Positions 13,659 to 19,798 of a DNA stretch of 19,798 nucleotides are shown piece after piece. The stretch comes from Actinoplanes liguriensis (GTDB taxonomy: Bacteria; Actinomycetota; Actinomycetes; Mycobacteriales; Micromonosporaceae). How positions within the stretch are numbered: position 1 is the first letter of the stretch; each line of letters opens with the position of its first letter. The DNA lies in NCBI GenBank assembly GCA_000715855.1, contig KL571201.1:1-19798 (forward strand), read 5' to 3'. The notes beneath the pieces are model-generated. The model did no database searches. It was given only the letters and a program-made list of their open reading frames with translations, and was not told where the DNA came from. Made by a program: the position numbers and the translations under genes.

Positions 13659-14533
13659 CGTTCGCTCCGGTTGTTCAGCCGGGCCAGCACGATCATCGGG
13701 ACCAGCGTGACCGCGAAGAGCAGCACGCTCAGCGCGGACGCGTAGCCGAAGTTGCCGTAGAACCCGCCGGCGTACTGCTGGATCAGCATGACGAGCGACT
13801 GATCCTTGCCACCCGGCCCGCCCTTGCCGCCGGTGAGGATGTAGAGCTCGGAGAAGACGCGGAGCGCGGCGACACTCACCAGGATCGAGACCAGGAACAT
13901 CGTTCCCCGTACGCCGGGGACCGTCACCGTGAGGAACCGGCGTACCGCCCCGGCGCCGTCGATCGCGGCCGCCTCGTGCAGGTCCTTGCGCACGTTCCCG
14001 AGCGCGGCCAGGTAGACGATCATGTAGTAGCCCAGCCCCTTCCAGACGGTCAGGCTGATCGCGCTGATCAGCACGAGCCAGCGGTCGGTCAGGAACGGCA
14101 CCGGCTGCGCGACGACGTGCAGCGCCCGCGCCATGTTGTTGATCAGGCCGCGGTCGTCGAGCAGCCAGGTCCACATCAGGCCGACCACCACCGCGCTGGC
14201 GATGACCGGGACGTAGAAGGCGGTCCGGAAGAACGAAATGCCGGGCAGTCTCTTCTCCACGAGAACCGCGAGTAACAACGGCAGGATCGTCAGCAGCGGC
14301 AGGCAGATCGCCATGTAGACGACGCTGTTGAGCAGGGCGGTCCGGACGTCGCCGTCGTGCAGCATGTCGGTGTAGTTGCGCAGCCCGACGAAGTCGACGT
14401 CACCGCCGAGCGGCTTCGCGTTCGTGAACGACAGCCGCAGCGTGTTGATCGAGGGCCAGACGCTGAACACCAGCAGCCAGGCCAGCGCCGGGATGGTGAG
14501 CACCCACGGCGTGAACCATCGTTGTGTCTTCAC
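13655..14533 (-). CDS. Carbohydrate ABC transporter permease, MalF/UgpA type
   Basis: A 292-residue sugar permease from GTG 14533, which has GGGGAGG 6 bases upstream. An upstream extension to 14599 begins MCIRDR, which is adapter sequence and not part of the gene. The N-terminal WFTPWVLTIPALAWLLVFSVWP helix, FYVPVIASAVVVGLMWTWLL and the EAA loop DLHEAAAIDGAGAVRRFLTVTVPG mark a MalF/UgpA-type subunit. It ends in an ATGA overlap with the MalG-type gene. The gap to the binding-protein gene holds a hairpin that may lower expression of the permeases relative to the receptor. Confidence 0.93.
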   Translation of the reverse strand: MKTQRWFTPWVLTIPALAWLLVFSVWPSINTLRLSFTNAKPLGGDVDFVGLRNYTDMLHDGDVRTALLNSVVYMAICLPLLTILPLLLAVLVEKRLPGISFFRTAFYVPVIASAVVVGLMWTWLLDDRGLINNMARALHVVAQPVPFLTDRWLVLISAISLTVWKGLGYYMIVYLAALGNVRKDLHEAAAIDGAGAVRRFLTVTVPGVRGTMFLVSILVSVAALRVFSELYILTGGKGGPGGKDQSLVMLIQQYAGGFYGNFGYASALSVLLFAVTLVPMIVLARLNNRSER

Positions 14534-14566
14534 GCTTGTCCTCCCCGTGAAGGGGTGGCGGCCGGA

Positions 14567-14615
14567 AGATACGGGGGGCCTCCTGTCTCTTATACACATC
14601 AGATACGGGGGCCTC
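14567..14615. repeat. Short direct repeat flanking the adapter remnant
   Basis: AGATACGGGGGGCCTC (14567-14582) and AGATACGGGGGCCTC (14601-14615) are the same sequence apart from one G in the run. They flank the mosaic end and lie in a hairpin loop. This is most simply an assembly duplication around a tagmentation end, with a homopolymer error. Confidence 0.75.
14583..14600 (+). other. Nextera/Tn5 mosaic-end adapter remnant in an intergenic hairpin
   Basis: CTGTCTCTTATACACATC matches 18 of the 19 mosaic-end bases. It creates the false peptide MCIRDR at the head of the MalF-type permease frame. No coding sequence is harmed, because it lies between 14533 and 14636. Confidence 0.95.
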
Positions 14616-14635
14616 CGACCGCCACCGGCTCGTGA

Positions 14636-15886
14636 TTACTGGCGGCTGAGCATCTGGTTCATCTTGGCGACGGCGTCGTCGAGCGCCTTCTTGCTCGTCA
14701 CGTCGCCCTTCACCGCCAGCGCGATCTGCTGGTCTAGGAGCTTCTGCATGTCGGCGTTCACCTCGTACGGGATGAGGTTCTTGGCGTCCTTGAGCTCGCC
14801 GAAGGCGAGTGCCTTGGCCTTGCCCGCGGGCGTGCCGTCGTCGGAGCCGAAGTAGGAGTCGGACGCCGACGCGAGCGTCGACGGGAAGATGTTCACCAGG
14901 TGGCCGAACTTGTTCTGGTTGTCGGCGTTGGTGATCCACTGTGCGAACGCCTTCGCGGTCGCCGGGTACCTACTCTTCGACGAGACGCTGACGCCCTGCA
15001 CGTAGAGCGGCGGGGTGTCGAGCGCCTTGCTGACCGCGACCTGGCCCTTGAGACTCGGGTTGTCGCGCTGGAAGTCGGTGAGGCCGGTCGCGCCGCCGGT
15101 CGTCCAGGCGACCTTGCCCTGCGTGAACAGCTTCGAGTTGCCCTGGTAGTCGCTGTTCAGGACGCTCGGCGGCAGGTAGCCCTTGGCGAACGCGTCCCGG
15201 TACTGGTCGACCAGCGCGGCGGCCTGGTCGGTGTTGAAGACGAACTGCTTGCCGTCGTCACTGGTGATCTTGATGCCCGCGCGGACGAAGTCGGAGACGT
15301 CCGGCTTGCGGCTCATCAGGAAGTTGTCCGGGCACTTCGCCTTCATCGTGGCGGCCTGCGTGAACAGCTCCTGCGTGGTGGCCGGCGGGGTGTTCGCGTC
15401 CAGCCCGCAGTCCTTGAACTGCTTGACGTTCCAATAGTCCAGGTCGGTGTTGAGATACCAGGGGTAGCCGTAGACACCGTCGACCCCGTTGAATTTGTAC
15501 GCGTCGATGCCGCCCTGCACGTACGTCTTGCTCAGATCGTCGCCCTTGCCGACGTCCACCAGCAGGTTCTGCTTGGCGAGCGGGAGGGCGAAGTCGGGCG
15601 GCAGGTTGATCACGTCGGGCAGCGTGTTCGAGCTCGCCTGGGCGAGGACCTTCTCGGAGTAGCCGTCGCCGGGCTGGTCGAGCAGCTTGACGCTCGTGCC
15701 CGGGTACTTCGCCGTGAATCCGGCGATGACCTCGTTGAGGTAGTCGGTGAACTTGGGCGTCAGGGCCCAGGTCTGCAGCGTGATGTTGCCGGTGATCTTG
15801 TCGCTGTCAGTGGTGGGGGAGTCGTCGCCGCAGGCGGCGAGGCTGACCATCAGCACCGCCGCGGCGGCAATCCGGAAGATTCGCAT
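14636..15886 (-). CDS. Extracellular sugar-binding lipoprotein (family 1 solute-binding protein)
   Basis: A 416-residue receptor from ATG 15886, with AGGAG 9 bases upstream. The open frame extends further to 15943, but that part lacks a signal and is upstream of the ribosome site. The signal peptide MRIFRIAAAAVLMVSLAAC ends at lipobox Cys19, then an acidic linker. The body has LQTWALTPKFTDYLNEVIAGF, VYGYPWYLNTDLDYWN and KVAWTTGGATGLTDF, typical of the UgpB/MalE-like (COG1653) fold, which binds oligosaccharides. First gene of the mannoside operon, diverging from a LacI regulator. Likely ligands are manno-oligosaccharides or related glycans, from the hydrolases encoded behind it. Confidence 0.93.
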   Translation of the reverse strand: MRIFRIAAAAVLMVSLAACGDDSPTTDSDKITGNITLQTWALTPKFTDYLNEVIAGFTAKYPGTSVKLLDQPGDGYSEKVLAQASSNTLPDVINLPPDFALPLAKQNLLVDVGKGDDLSKTYVQGGIDAYKFNGVDGVYGYPWYLNTDLDYWNVKQFKDCGLDANTPPATTQELFTQAATMKAKCPDNFLMSRKPDVSDFVRAGIKITSDDGKQFVFNTDQAAALVDQYRDAFAKGYLPPSVLNSDYQGNSKLFTQGKVAWTTGGATGLTDFQRDNPSLKGQVAVSKALDTPPLYVQGVSVSSKSRYPATAKAFAQWITNADNQNKFGHLVNIFPSTLASASDSYFGSDDGTPAGKAKALAFGELKDAKNLIPYEVNADMQKLLDQQIALAVKGDVTSKKALDDAVAKMNQMLSRQ

Positions 15887-15952
15887 GGATGAGGCTCCTG
15901 TGCATCGGTCGTCGTCGAACAGGAAACGTCGGCGAAACATCATCGTGGAGAA

Positions 15953-15966
15953 CTAAAGCGCTATAG
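15953..15966. promoter_or_regulatory. LacI-family operator 1
   Basis: CTAAAGCGCTATAG is a near-palindrome (one mismatch between arms) with the central GCGC-type step of LacI operators. It lies 67 bases before the binding-protein ATG. TTGACT, a -35-like hexamer on the minus strand (15966-15971), overlaps its edge, so binding would block operon transcription. Confidence 0.7.
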
Positions 15967-16008
15967 TCAACGGCCGCGGCACAGGTTATTCATCGGCTGT
16001 TTCGCTGG

Positions 16009-16022
16009 CTAAAACGCTATAG
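16009..16022. promoter_or_regulatory. LacI-family operator 2
   Basis: CTAAAACGCTATAG differs from operator 1 at a single base and is in the same orientation, centre to centre 56 bases away. It includes TATAGC, a possible -10 for the lacI-type gene 19 bases upstream of its GTG, so it probably mediates autoregulation. Two matched sites in one 154-base gap also permit looping. Confidence 0.7.
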
Positions 16023-16040
16023 CGGGAGTAGGGTGCCGCC

Positions 16041-17057
16041 GTGGGAAACAGGCCGACCATCGCGGACATCGCCAAACGCGTCGGGGTGTCGCCGGGCGCC
16101 GTCTCGTTCGCGCTCAACGGCCGCCCCGGCGTCAGCGAGCAGACCCGCGCGCGCATCATCGAGGTCGCTCGCGAGATGAACTGGCGACCGCACCGGGCCG
16201 CCCGGGCGCTCGGCGGCGCACAGGCCGGCGTCGTCGGTCTCGTGCTCGCCCGGGACCCGCGCACCCTCGGCTCCGAGCAGTTCTACACCCAGATCTTGTA
16301 CGGCATGCAGGAGGTCATCTCGGCCGGCGGCTCCGCCGTGCAGATGCAGCTCGTCCGGGACACCGCGGCCGAGATCGACCTCTACCGGCACTGGGCCGCC
16401 GAGCACCGCGTCGACGGCCTGGTCCTGGTCGACCTGCAGCTCGACGATCCGCGCATCGCCGTGGTCCGCGAGCTCGGCCTGCCTGCGGTCACCCTCGGCC
16501 TGCCCGGCGAGCCCGGCCGCCTGCCGAGCGTCTGGGCCGACGACGCCGAGGCGATGACCACCATCGTCGACTACCTGGCCGCCCTCGACCACCAGCGGAT
16601 CGCGCACGTCGCCGGGCCGCCGGTCTACCAGCACACCGCCCGGCGCACGTCGGCGCTGCGGGAGCAGGCGACGGCCCGCGGGCTGGCCGCCGAGTCGGTG
16701 CCGACCGACTTCAGCGACGCGCAGGGCGCCGCCGCGACCCGGACGCTGCTGTCCCGGGCCGAGCGCCCGACCGCGATCATCTACGACAGCGACCTGATGG
16801 CGGCCGCGGGGCTCGGCGTCGCGCTGGAGATGGGGATCGAGGTGCCGCGGCAGCTCTCCATCGTCTCGTTCGACGACTCGGTCCTGACCCGGATCGTGCA
16901 CCCGGCGCTGACCTGCCTGTCCCGCGACACGTACGCCCTCGGCGCCCAGGTCGCGACGAGCCTGCTCGCGGCGATCGCCGATCCGGGCTCCCGCGAGAGC
17001 GTCCGCACCGAGACCCCGCGCCTGGTGGTCCGCGGCAGCACCACCCGCCCGGGCTAG
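16041..17057 (+). CDS. LacI family transcriptional regulator
   Basis: A 338-residue repressor from GTG 16041. The N-terminal helix-turn-helix TIADIAKRVGVSPGAVSFAL and hinge helix region (MNWRPHRAARALGG) precede a periplasmic-binding-protein-like effector domain with VVGLVLARDP, VDGLVLVDLQLDDPRI, DHQRIAHVAGPP and LSIVSFDDSVLTRIVHPALTCLSRD. The hinge RAARAL replaces the usual NLxARxL start but keeps the leucine that enters the minor groove. It diverges from the mannoside operon, with two matching operators in the 154-base gap, so it most likely represses that operon until a sugar or its breakdown product binds. Confidence 0.93.
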   Translation: MGNRPTIADIAKRVGVSPGAVSFALNGRPGVSEQTRARIIEVAREMNWRPHRAARALGGAQAGVVGLVLARDPRTLGSEQFYTQILYGMQEVISAGGSAVQMQLVRDTAAEIDLYRHWAAEHRVDGLVLVDLQLDDPRIAVVRELGLPAVTLGLPGEPGRLPSVWADDAEAMTTIVDYLAALDHQRIAHVAGPPVYQHTARRTSALREQATARGLAAESVPTDFSDAQGAAATRTLLSRAERPTAIIYDSDLMAAAGLGVALEMGIEVPRQLSIVSFDDSVLTRIVHPALTCLSRDTYALGAQVATSLLAAIADPGSRESVRTETPRLVVRGSTTRPG

Positions 17058-17295
17058 GCCCTCGTTCCTCCAGCAGTTCCGCGCGAACACGCCCGTCGTC
17101 ACGCACGGCCTGCCGGCCCGCCTCGACCCGGGCTTCAACCGAATCCGGAACGTTCACAGCCGACATCTATGACGCTGAGACCAGGGGTTCGGCCGGATGA
17201 AGTCTCCTGACCCGCCGCCGAGCGTAGGCGGTCAGCGAGCGGCGCGGCTCGACTGTTTGCCCGCGAGCAGCGGCATCGGACCCTAGCGTGGAAGC
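17058..17295. other. 238-bp gap between lacI-type gene and BLUF gene
   Basis: No gene is firmly supported. A plus-strand frame from about 17063 to 17171 has strongly G/C-biased third positions and reads as a 36-residue tail (FLQQFRANTPVVTHGLPARL, then DPGFNRIRNVHSRHL) with no start, so it may be the remnant of a lost gene. Just before the BLUF start, TAGCGT (17284-17289) fits a -10 box placed 6 bases before the ATG, suggesting a leaderless transcript. Confidence 0.35.
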
Positions 17296-17715
17296 ATGAC
17301 TATGTCGCGGCTGATCTACTTCAGCGAGAAGCGGGAACTCGGGTCCGGCGGCGTTGAGGCGATCCTCGCCGTTGCGAGGAGGAAGAACGAACGCAACGCT
17401 CTGACCGGTGTTCTGTTGTTCAACCGGAACTATTTCCTGCAATGCCTGGAGGGTGGCCGCCAGGAGGTCACGGCGACGTTTTGCCGTATTGCCGCGGATC
17501 CACGGCACGGGAACGTCACCCTGGTCTCGGCGCAGGATATCGACGTACGCGATTTCCCGGACTGGACCATGGGATATGTCCCCAGCACCGCACCGCAGGT
17601 GAACGCCCTACTGCGGGAGTTCGTGCCAAGCGAGGATTTCAACCCTGAAGCCCTGTCCAGTACCTCGGCGATCGTGCTGATGGGGGGCATGCGAGGCATC
17701 GAGCGCACCGTGTAA
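17296..17715 (+). CDS. BLUF-domain blue-light sensor protein
   Basis: A 139-residue cytoplasmic flavin photoreceptor. BLUF domains bind FAD and shift hydrogen bonding on blue light. The key residues are visible: Tyr8 in LIYFS, Asn31 (or Asn34) ahead of LTGVLLF, Gln49 in NYFLQCLEGG, and Trp90-Thr-Met92 in FPDWTMGY. The domain covers residues 4-97, and about 40 further residues (FVPSEDFNPEAL and on) form a short tail with no recognisable output domain, as in the stand-alone PixD/BlrB class. The ATG at 17296 (alternative at 17302) lacks a good ribosome site and follows a -10-like TAGCGT, so it may be leaderless. It has no operon partner; output would need another protein. Confidence 0.93.
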   Translation: MTMSRLIYFSEKRELGSGGVEAILAVARRKNERNALTGVLLFNRNYFLQCLEGGRQEVTATFCRIAADPRHGNVTLVSAQDIDVRDFPDWTMGYVPSTAPQVNALLREFVPSEDFNPEALSSTSAIVLMGGMRGIERTV

Positions 17716-17718
17716 TGG

Positions 17719-17749
17719 CCGGGCGGAGCCGAGGAGATCCTCAGCCCGG
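17719..17749 (+). terminator. Hairpin terminator after the BLUF gene
   Basis: The outer arms CCGGGC (17719-17724) and GCCCGG (17744-17749) enclose inner arms GAGGA (17731-17735) and TCCTC (17738-17742). It starts 4 bases past the BLUF stop. It may also serve the convergent gene ending at 17814. Confidence 0.6.
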
Positions 17750-17813
17750 ACGTGCCGATCTGGACACGGCGTTCCGCCGCGCCCTCGTTACCGAGAAAAG
17801 GCGGCGACCGCGC

Positions 17814-18518
17814 CTACGTAGACTGGGGAACCTCTACTGCCCCGACTGCTGACCGGCCACCCCGCCGGGCCGCTGGCTGTGGAGTCTCGTCCGCTCCGGA
17901 TGAGGGAACCGCGGGGATTGCCGATTGCGGGTCGACGCCGGCGAACGCCAGTGAGATGACGAATCCGGCGGCTTCCTCGAGCTGGCGTGCCCGGTCGAGC
18001 CCACCGAGTACGGCAGGAACGCCTCCGACGTCACGGACCAGCGAGCCGGTGATCTCCAGCGCTCCCTGGTCGTTACCACACATCGCGACCGTCACCGGTG
18101 AGGGCGCGGAGGTCATCCACGTGGTCGCGGGGAATAGATTAAACGCCTTGGTCACGTGGGCGCCGGGGGCGAGGTCGGCGACGAGATGAGCAATCGCCCG
18201 TCCCCGTTCGGTCCTCAACACGCCGATGCCGTGCTCAACCGCGTTCGTTGGATCGATGAGCGGCTTCCCAGCGAGTGACCGGGCAACCGCGCCGGCCGCC
18301 GTAAGGATGTCGGCGATGCCCTCCCAGTGCACGGAGAGCAGCACGGCGTCGGCGTCGACGACCTCGGGTAGCCATCGGGCACGAGCCCCGGACGCCTTCG
18401 CCGCGACTTCCGCGCGTTCGAACGAGCGGCCGGCGATGCTGACGTCATGTCCGGCCCGGGTCCAGCCAGTGGCGAGCGCTGTGGCGAGGGTTCCGGTGCC
18501 GAGAATTCCGATACGCAT
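17814..18518 (-). CDS. NADPH-dependent F420 reductase-like / NAD(P)-binding oxidoreductase
   Basis: A 234-residue soluble enzyme with an N-terminal Rossmann fold (MRIGILGTGTLATALATGW, the Gly7-x-Gly9-xx-Ala12 dinucleotide site) and AGRS at the second strand end, which suits NADP(H). LIDPTNAVEHGIG and HVTKAFNLFPATTWM follow the order seen in F420-dependent NADP reductase-like proteins (IDPTNP, then KAFN). The final 30 residues are low-complexity. Whether F420 or another substrate is used cannot be told. The ATG at 18518 has AAGG about 9 bases upstream. It diverges from an HxlR regulator with 85 bases between, a common arrangement for a redox- or electrophile-induced reductase and its repressor. 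Confidence 0.85.
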   Translation of the reverse strand: MRIGILGTGTLATALATGWTRAGHDVSIAGRSFERAEVAAKASGARARWLPEVVDADAVLLSVHWEGIADILTAAGAVARSLAGKPLIDPTNAVEHGIGVLRTERGRAIAHLVADLAPGAHVTKAFNLFPATTWMTSAPSPVTVAMCGNDQGALEITGSLVRDVGGVPAVLGGLDRARQLEEAAGFVISLAFAGVDPQSAIPAVPSSGADETPQPAARRGGRSAVGAVEVPQST

Positions 18519-18540
18519 GGCATCAGACCTTAGGGACTTC

Positions 18541-18584
18541 GATGTGCACCGATCGGATCGTTACTTACCGCCCGGTGTGCATCG
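18541..18584. promoter_or_regulatory. Repeat pair in the reductase/hxlR-type divergent gap, candidate operators
   Basis: TGTGCACCG (18543-18551) and TGTGCATCG (18576-18584) are near-identical, 33 bases or about three helical turns apart. The wider arms GATGTGCACCG and CGGTGTGCATC also form an imperfect inverted repeat with two mismatches. They lie between divergent genes, a plausible HxlR binding region. Confidence 0.35.
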
Positions 18585-18603
18585 GCCATGACACGATGGC
18601 GGA

Positions 18604-18984
18604 ATGTCTGGTGACACGGACGGCGGACGCGGGGATTTCGTGGCGGACTGCCGGTTGCGGATGGGAACAGATCTGTTCACGCACCTGTGGGATCCGGTGG
18701 TCCTGGCCGCTCTCGTCGCCGGACCGCAACGCCGCCGAACGCTGAGGGCGAACATCGGCGGCATCAGCGACAAGGCTTTGACCGAGGCGCTCCACCGACT
18801 TGTGACCAACGGCCTGCTCGACCGGAGGTCGTACGCCGAGGCGCCCCCACGAGTCGACTACGCACTGACGCCCCTCGGGCGAAGCTTCGCCGATGGACCG
18901 ATGCGCGCACTCGGTGAATGGATCGTCCGGTACGGTGACGATCTTTTCGAGGCGCAGGAAAGAACGCGCATGGTGTCTACCTGA
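18604..18984 (+). CDS. HxlR family winged-helix transcriptional regulator
   Basis: A 126-residue DNA-binding protein of normal HxlR length. Cys16 stands in the conserved N-terminal place (ADCRLRMGTDLF). WDPVVLAALVAGPQRR, the helix GISDKALTEALHRLVTNGLL and the wing YAEAPPRVDYALTPLGRSF are the standard HxlR blocks. A single N-terminal cysteine is the redox or electrophile sensor in characterised members such as YodB and HypR. It diverges from the reductase gene at 17814-18518, which it probably controls. The ATG at 18604 has GGCGGA very close upstream, so the ribosome site is weak. Confidence 0.9.
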   Translation: MSGDTDGGRGDFVADCRLRMGTDLFTHLWDPVVLAALVAGPQRRRTLRANIGGISDKALTEALHRLVTNGLLDRRSYAEAPPRVDYALTPLGRSFADGPMRALGEWIVRYGDDLFEAQERTRMVST

Positions 18985-18999
18985 CTCATCCATCAGGCA

Positions 19000-19015
19000 T
19001 TCGTTCAGCAACGAA
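19000..19015. terminator. Weak hairpin between convergent genes
   Basis: TTCGTT-CAGC-AACGAA is a perfect 6-base stem 15 bases past the hxlR-type stop, preceded by CCTGA/TCAGG arms (18980-18984 and 18993-18997) that include that stop. It could end either convergent transcript, but the stem is short and there is no U-tract. Confidence 0.3.
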
Positions 19016-19118
19016 CAGTCCACCTGCCGGTCCGACCCATTCAGGCCGTTGGAATATCCGCACTTTCCCCGGCGAACCAGCAACAGATCAAATGCACTGA
19101 TTTGCCGATGAGAGGGCG

Positions 19119-19781
19119 TTATCCGGTTACCCGAGTCGCGCGTTTCGTTGGGATCTGCATCGCACTCTTATCGCCGGGATACTCGGCGTAAAGATCCCCG
19201 TCGAATAAGCGCCAACAGAAGTCGTTCATTCGGGCGGCAGCGGGTGCGTGTCTGGCGATGATCTCCGCAAGTAGGAGCGGCACCTCCGATGGGATGTCGC
19301 CGGTCGCGCACCTGCGTACCAACTGGTTGCGGGCGACGAGACCGCTGCCGGTCGGCATCGGCAACCTGCATGTCGAGGTGACCAGCCAGTTCACCAACCG
19401 CATGGAAGCGTAGTCGGCATCGTGACCGTAGTTGGCCGCCGCAAAGGCGCGCTCGGCCTCCGACAGATCGAAGCGCGGTGAGGTCGCAAGCCCGAAGTCG
19501 ACAAGATAGAGCTGGTCGTCATCGGCTCGGATGTTGCCGAAGTGTCCGTCCAAGTGCAGGACCTTGCGGTTACGCAGGAATGCCACCATCTCGAACAGTT
19601 GCCGCTCGACCGTTGCGGCTCTGTCGACCGGGTCGCTCAGCCAGCGAGGCAGCCCGTCGGGGAGATATTCGAGAAATAGAACGAGGCTTGCGGTGGCGCC
19701 CGCCAGCGCTTCCAAACGTGCGCGAACGGCTTTGTTGCCACCGAACTGGGTGACGACGGCATCGATATCACGGTGTTCTAC
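19119..19781 (-). CDS. Kinase-fold protein (aminoglycoside phosphotransferase/protein-kinase-like), N-terminus missing
   Basis: The C-terminal 220 residues of a kinase-like protein. The ATP- and metal-binding core is visible: LHLDGHFGNIRADD resembles the catalytic loop H-x-D-x-H-x-x-N of phosphotransferase-type kinases, and LYLVDFGLATS is the DFG metal motif. Upstream, LVLFLEYLPDGLPRWL is the hinge and helix D region. The C-terminal part (LVRRCATGD...LLLAEIIARHAPAAARMNDF) is helical and unfamiliar. The N-lobe with the ATP lysine is off the contig: the frame meets adapter at 19782, and the apparent start MYKRQ is adapter. The target (small molecule or protein) is unknown. It converges with the hxlR-type gene. 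Confidence 0.72.
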   Translation of the reverse strand, partial: VEHRDIDAVVTQFGGNKAVRARLEALAGATASLVLFLEYLPDGLPRWLSDPVDRAATVERQLFEMVAFLRNRKVLHLDGHFGNIRADDDQLYLVDFGLATSPRFDLSEAERAFAAANYGHDADYASMRLVNWLVTSTCRLPMPTGSGLVARNQLVRRCATGDIPSEVPLLLAEIIARHAPAAARMNDFCWRLFDGDLYAEYPGDKSAMQIPTKRATRVTG

Positions 19782-19798
19782 CTGTCTCTTATACACAT
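19782..19798 (+). other. Nextera/Tn5 mosaic-end adapter at the contig end
   Basis: CTGTCTCTTATACACAT matches 17 of 19 mosaic-end bases and ends the window. On the minus strand it creates the artefact start MYKRQ on the kinase-like gene. Confidence 0.95.

Larger units (their letters stand above)
14554..14626 (-). terminator. Intergenic hairpin between binding-protein and permease genes, disrupted in the assembly
   Basis: The 13-base arms 14554-14566 and 14614-14626 pair with a single G-U wobble on the minus-strand transcript. As given, the loop holds an adapter plus two copies of AGATACGGGGG(G)CCTC. Removing the adapter and one copy leaves a 13-base loop, so the true element is a compact hairpin. 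Such hairpins after a binding-protein gene commonly protect its mRNA or partly terminate, giving more receptor than permease. Confidence 0.6.

Noticed and set aside
16777..17166. A minus-strand ORF whose first 40 residues look protein-like
   Set aside because: After residue 45 it becomes Arg/Ser/Pro-rich shadow of the LacI gene, and it has no ribosome site. The plus-strand frame there has stronger codon bias.
19119..19781. Calling the kinase-like gene an antibiotic-resistance phosphotransferase
   Set aside because: Only the catalytic-loop and DFG motifs are visible and the N-lobe is missing. These are shared by many kinase-fold families, so a resistance role is not supported.

Overview
The window looks like a contig end from a high-GC actinobacterium, most likely a Micromonosporaceae or Actinoplanes-type soil organism. 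The evidence is G/C-rich third codon positions, GTG starts, GGAGG-type ribosome binding sites, GC-rich hairpin terminators without U-tracts, and IclR, LacI and HxlR regulators. No rRNA, tRNA, CRISPR array or complete mobile element was seen, and no gene-free stretch exceeds 300 bases.

Left region (1-6107). A minus-strand ABC importer operon (lipoprotein, two SsuC/TauC-type permeases, ATPase) lies divergent from an IclR regulator of the PcaR/PobR type, with a perfect palindrome between them. An oxalate/formate-type MFS carrier follows on the plus strand. It overlaps by ATGA a 56-residue single-helix gene that fits the 'MFS transporter small subunit', and a long terminator hairpin ends the unit.

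Accessory block (6220-8575). An HTH-nucleotidyltransferase and HEPN pair (HEPN/MNT toxin-antitoxin type) has a perfect 14-bp inverted repeat over its start. A cyclic-nucleotide-binding-domain ORF with an apparent frameshift follows, and then an unrecognised helix-rich protein joined to it by TGATG. Codon use here is less G/C-biased than in the flanks.

Mannoside region (8579-17057). A minus-strand operon encodes a sugar-binding lipoprotein, two sugar permeases, a GH5-like hydrolase and a GH38 alpha-mannosidase. The last four genes are linked by 4-base overlaps or a 1-base gap. It diverges from a LacI regulator, with two matching operators in the gap. No ATPase is encoded. Neither hydrolase has a signal peptide, so oligosaccharides are probably imported and cut in the cytoplasm.

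Right region (17058-19798). This holds a short BLUF photosensor, a divergent pair of an F420/NADP-reductase-like enzyme and an HxlR regulator, and a truncated kinase-fold gene at the contig end.

Three copies of the 19-bp Tn5/Nextera mosaic end (2208-2223, 14583-14600, 19782-19798) are library-adapter residue. They break one permease gene, duplicate 15-16 bp in an intergenic hairpin loop, and truncate the last gene. These breaks should not be read as biology.
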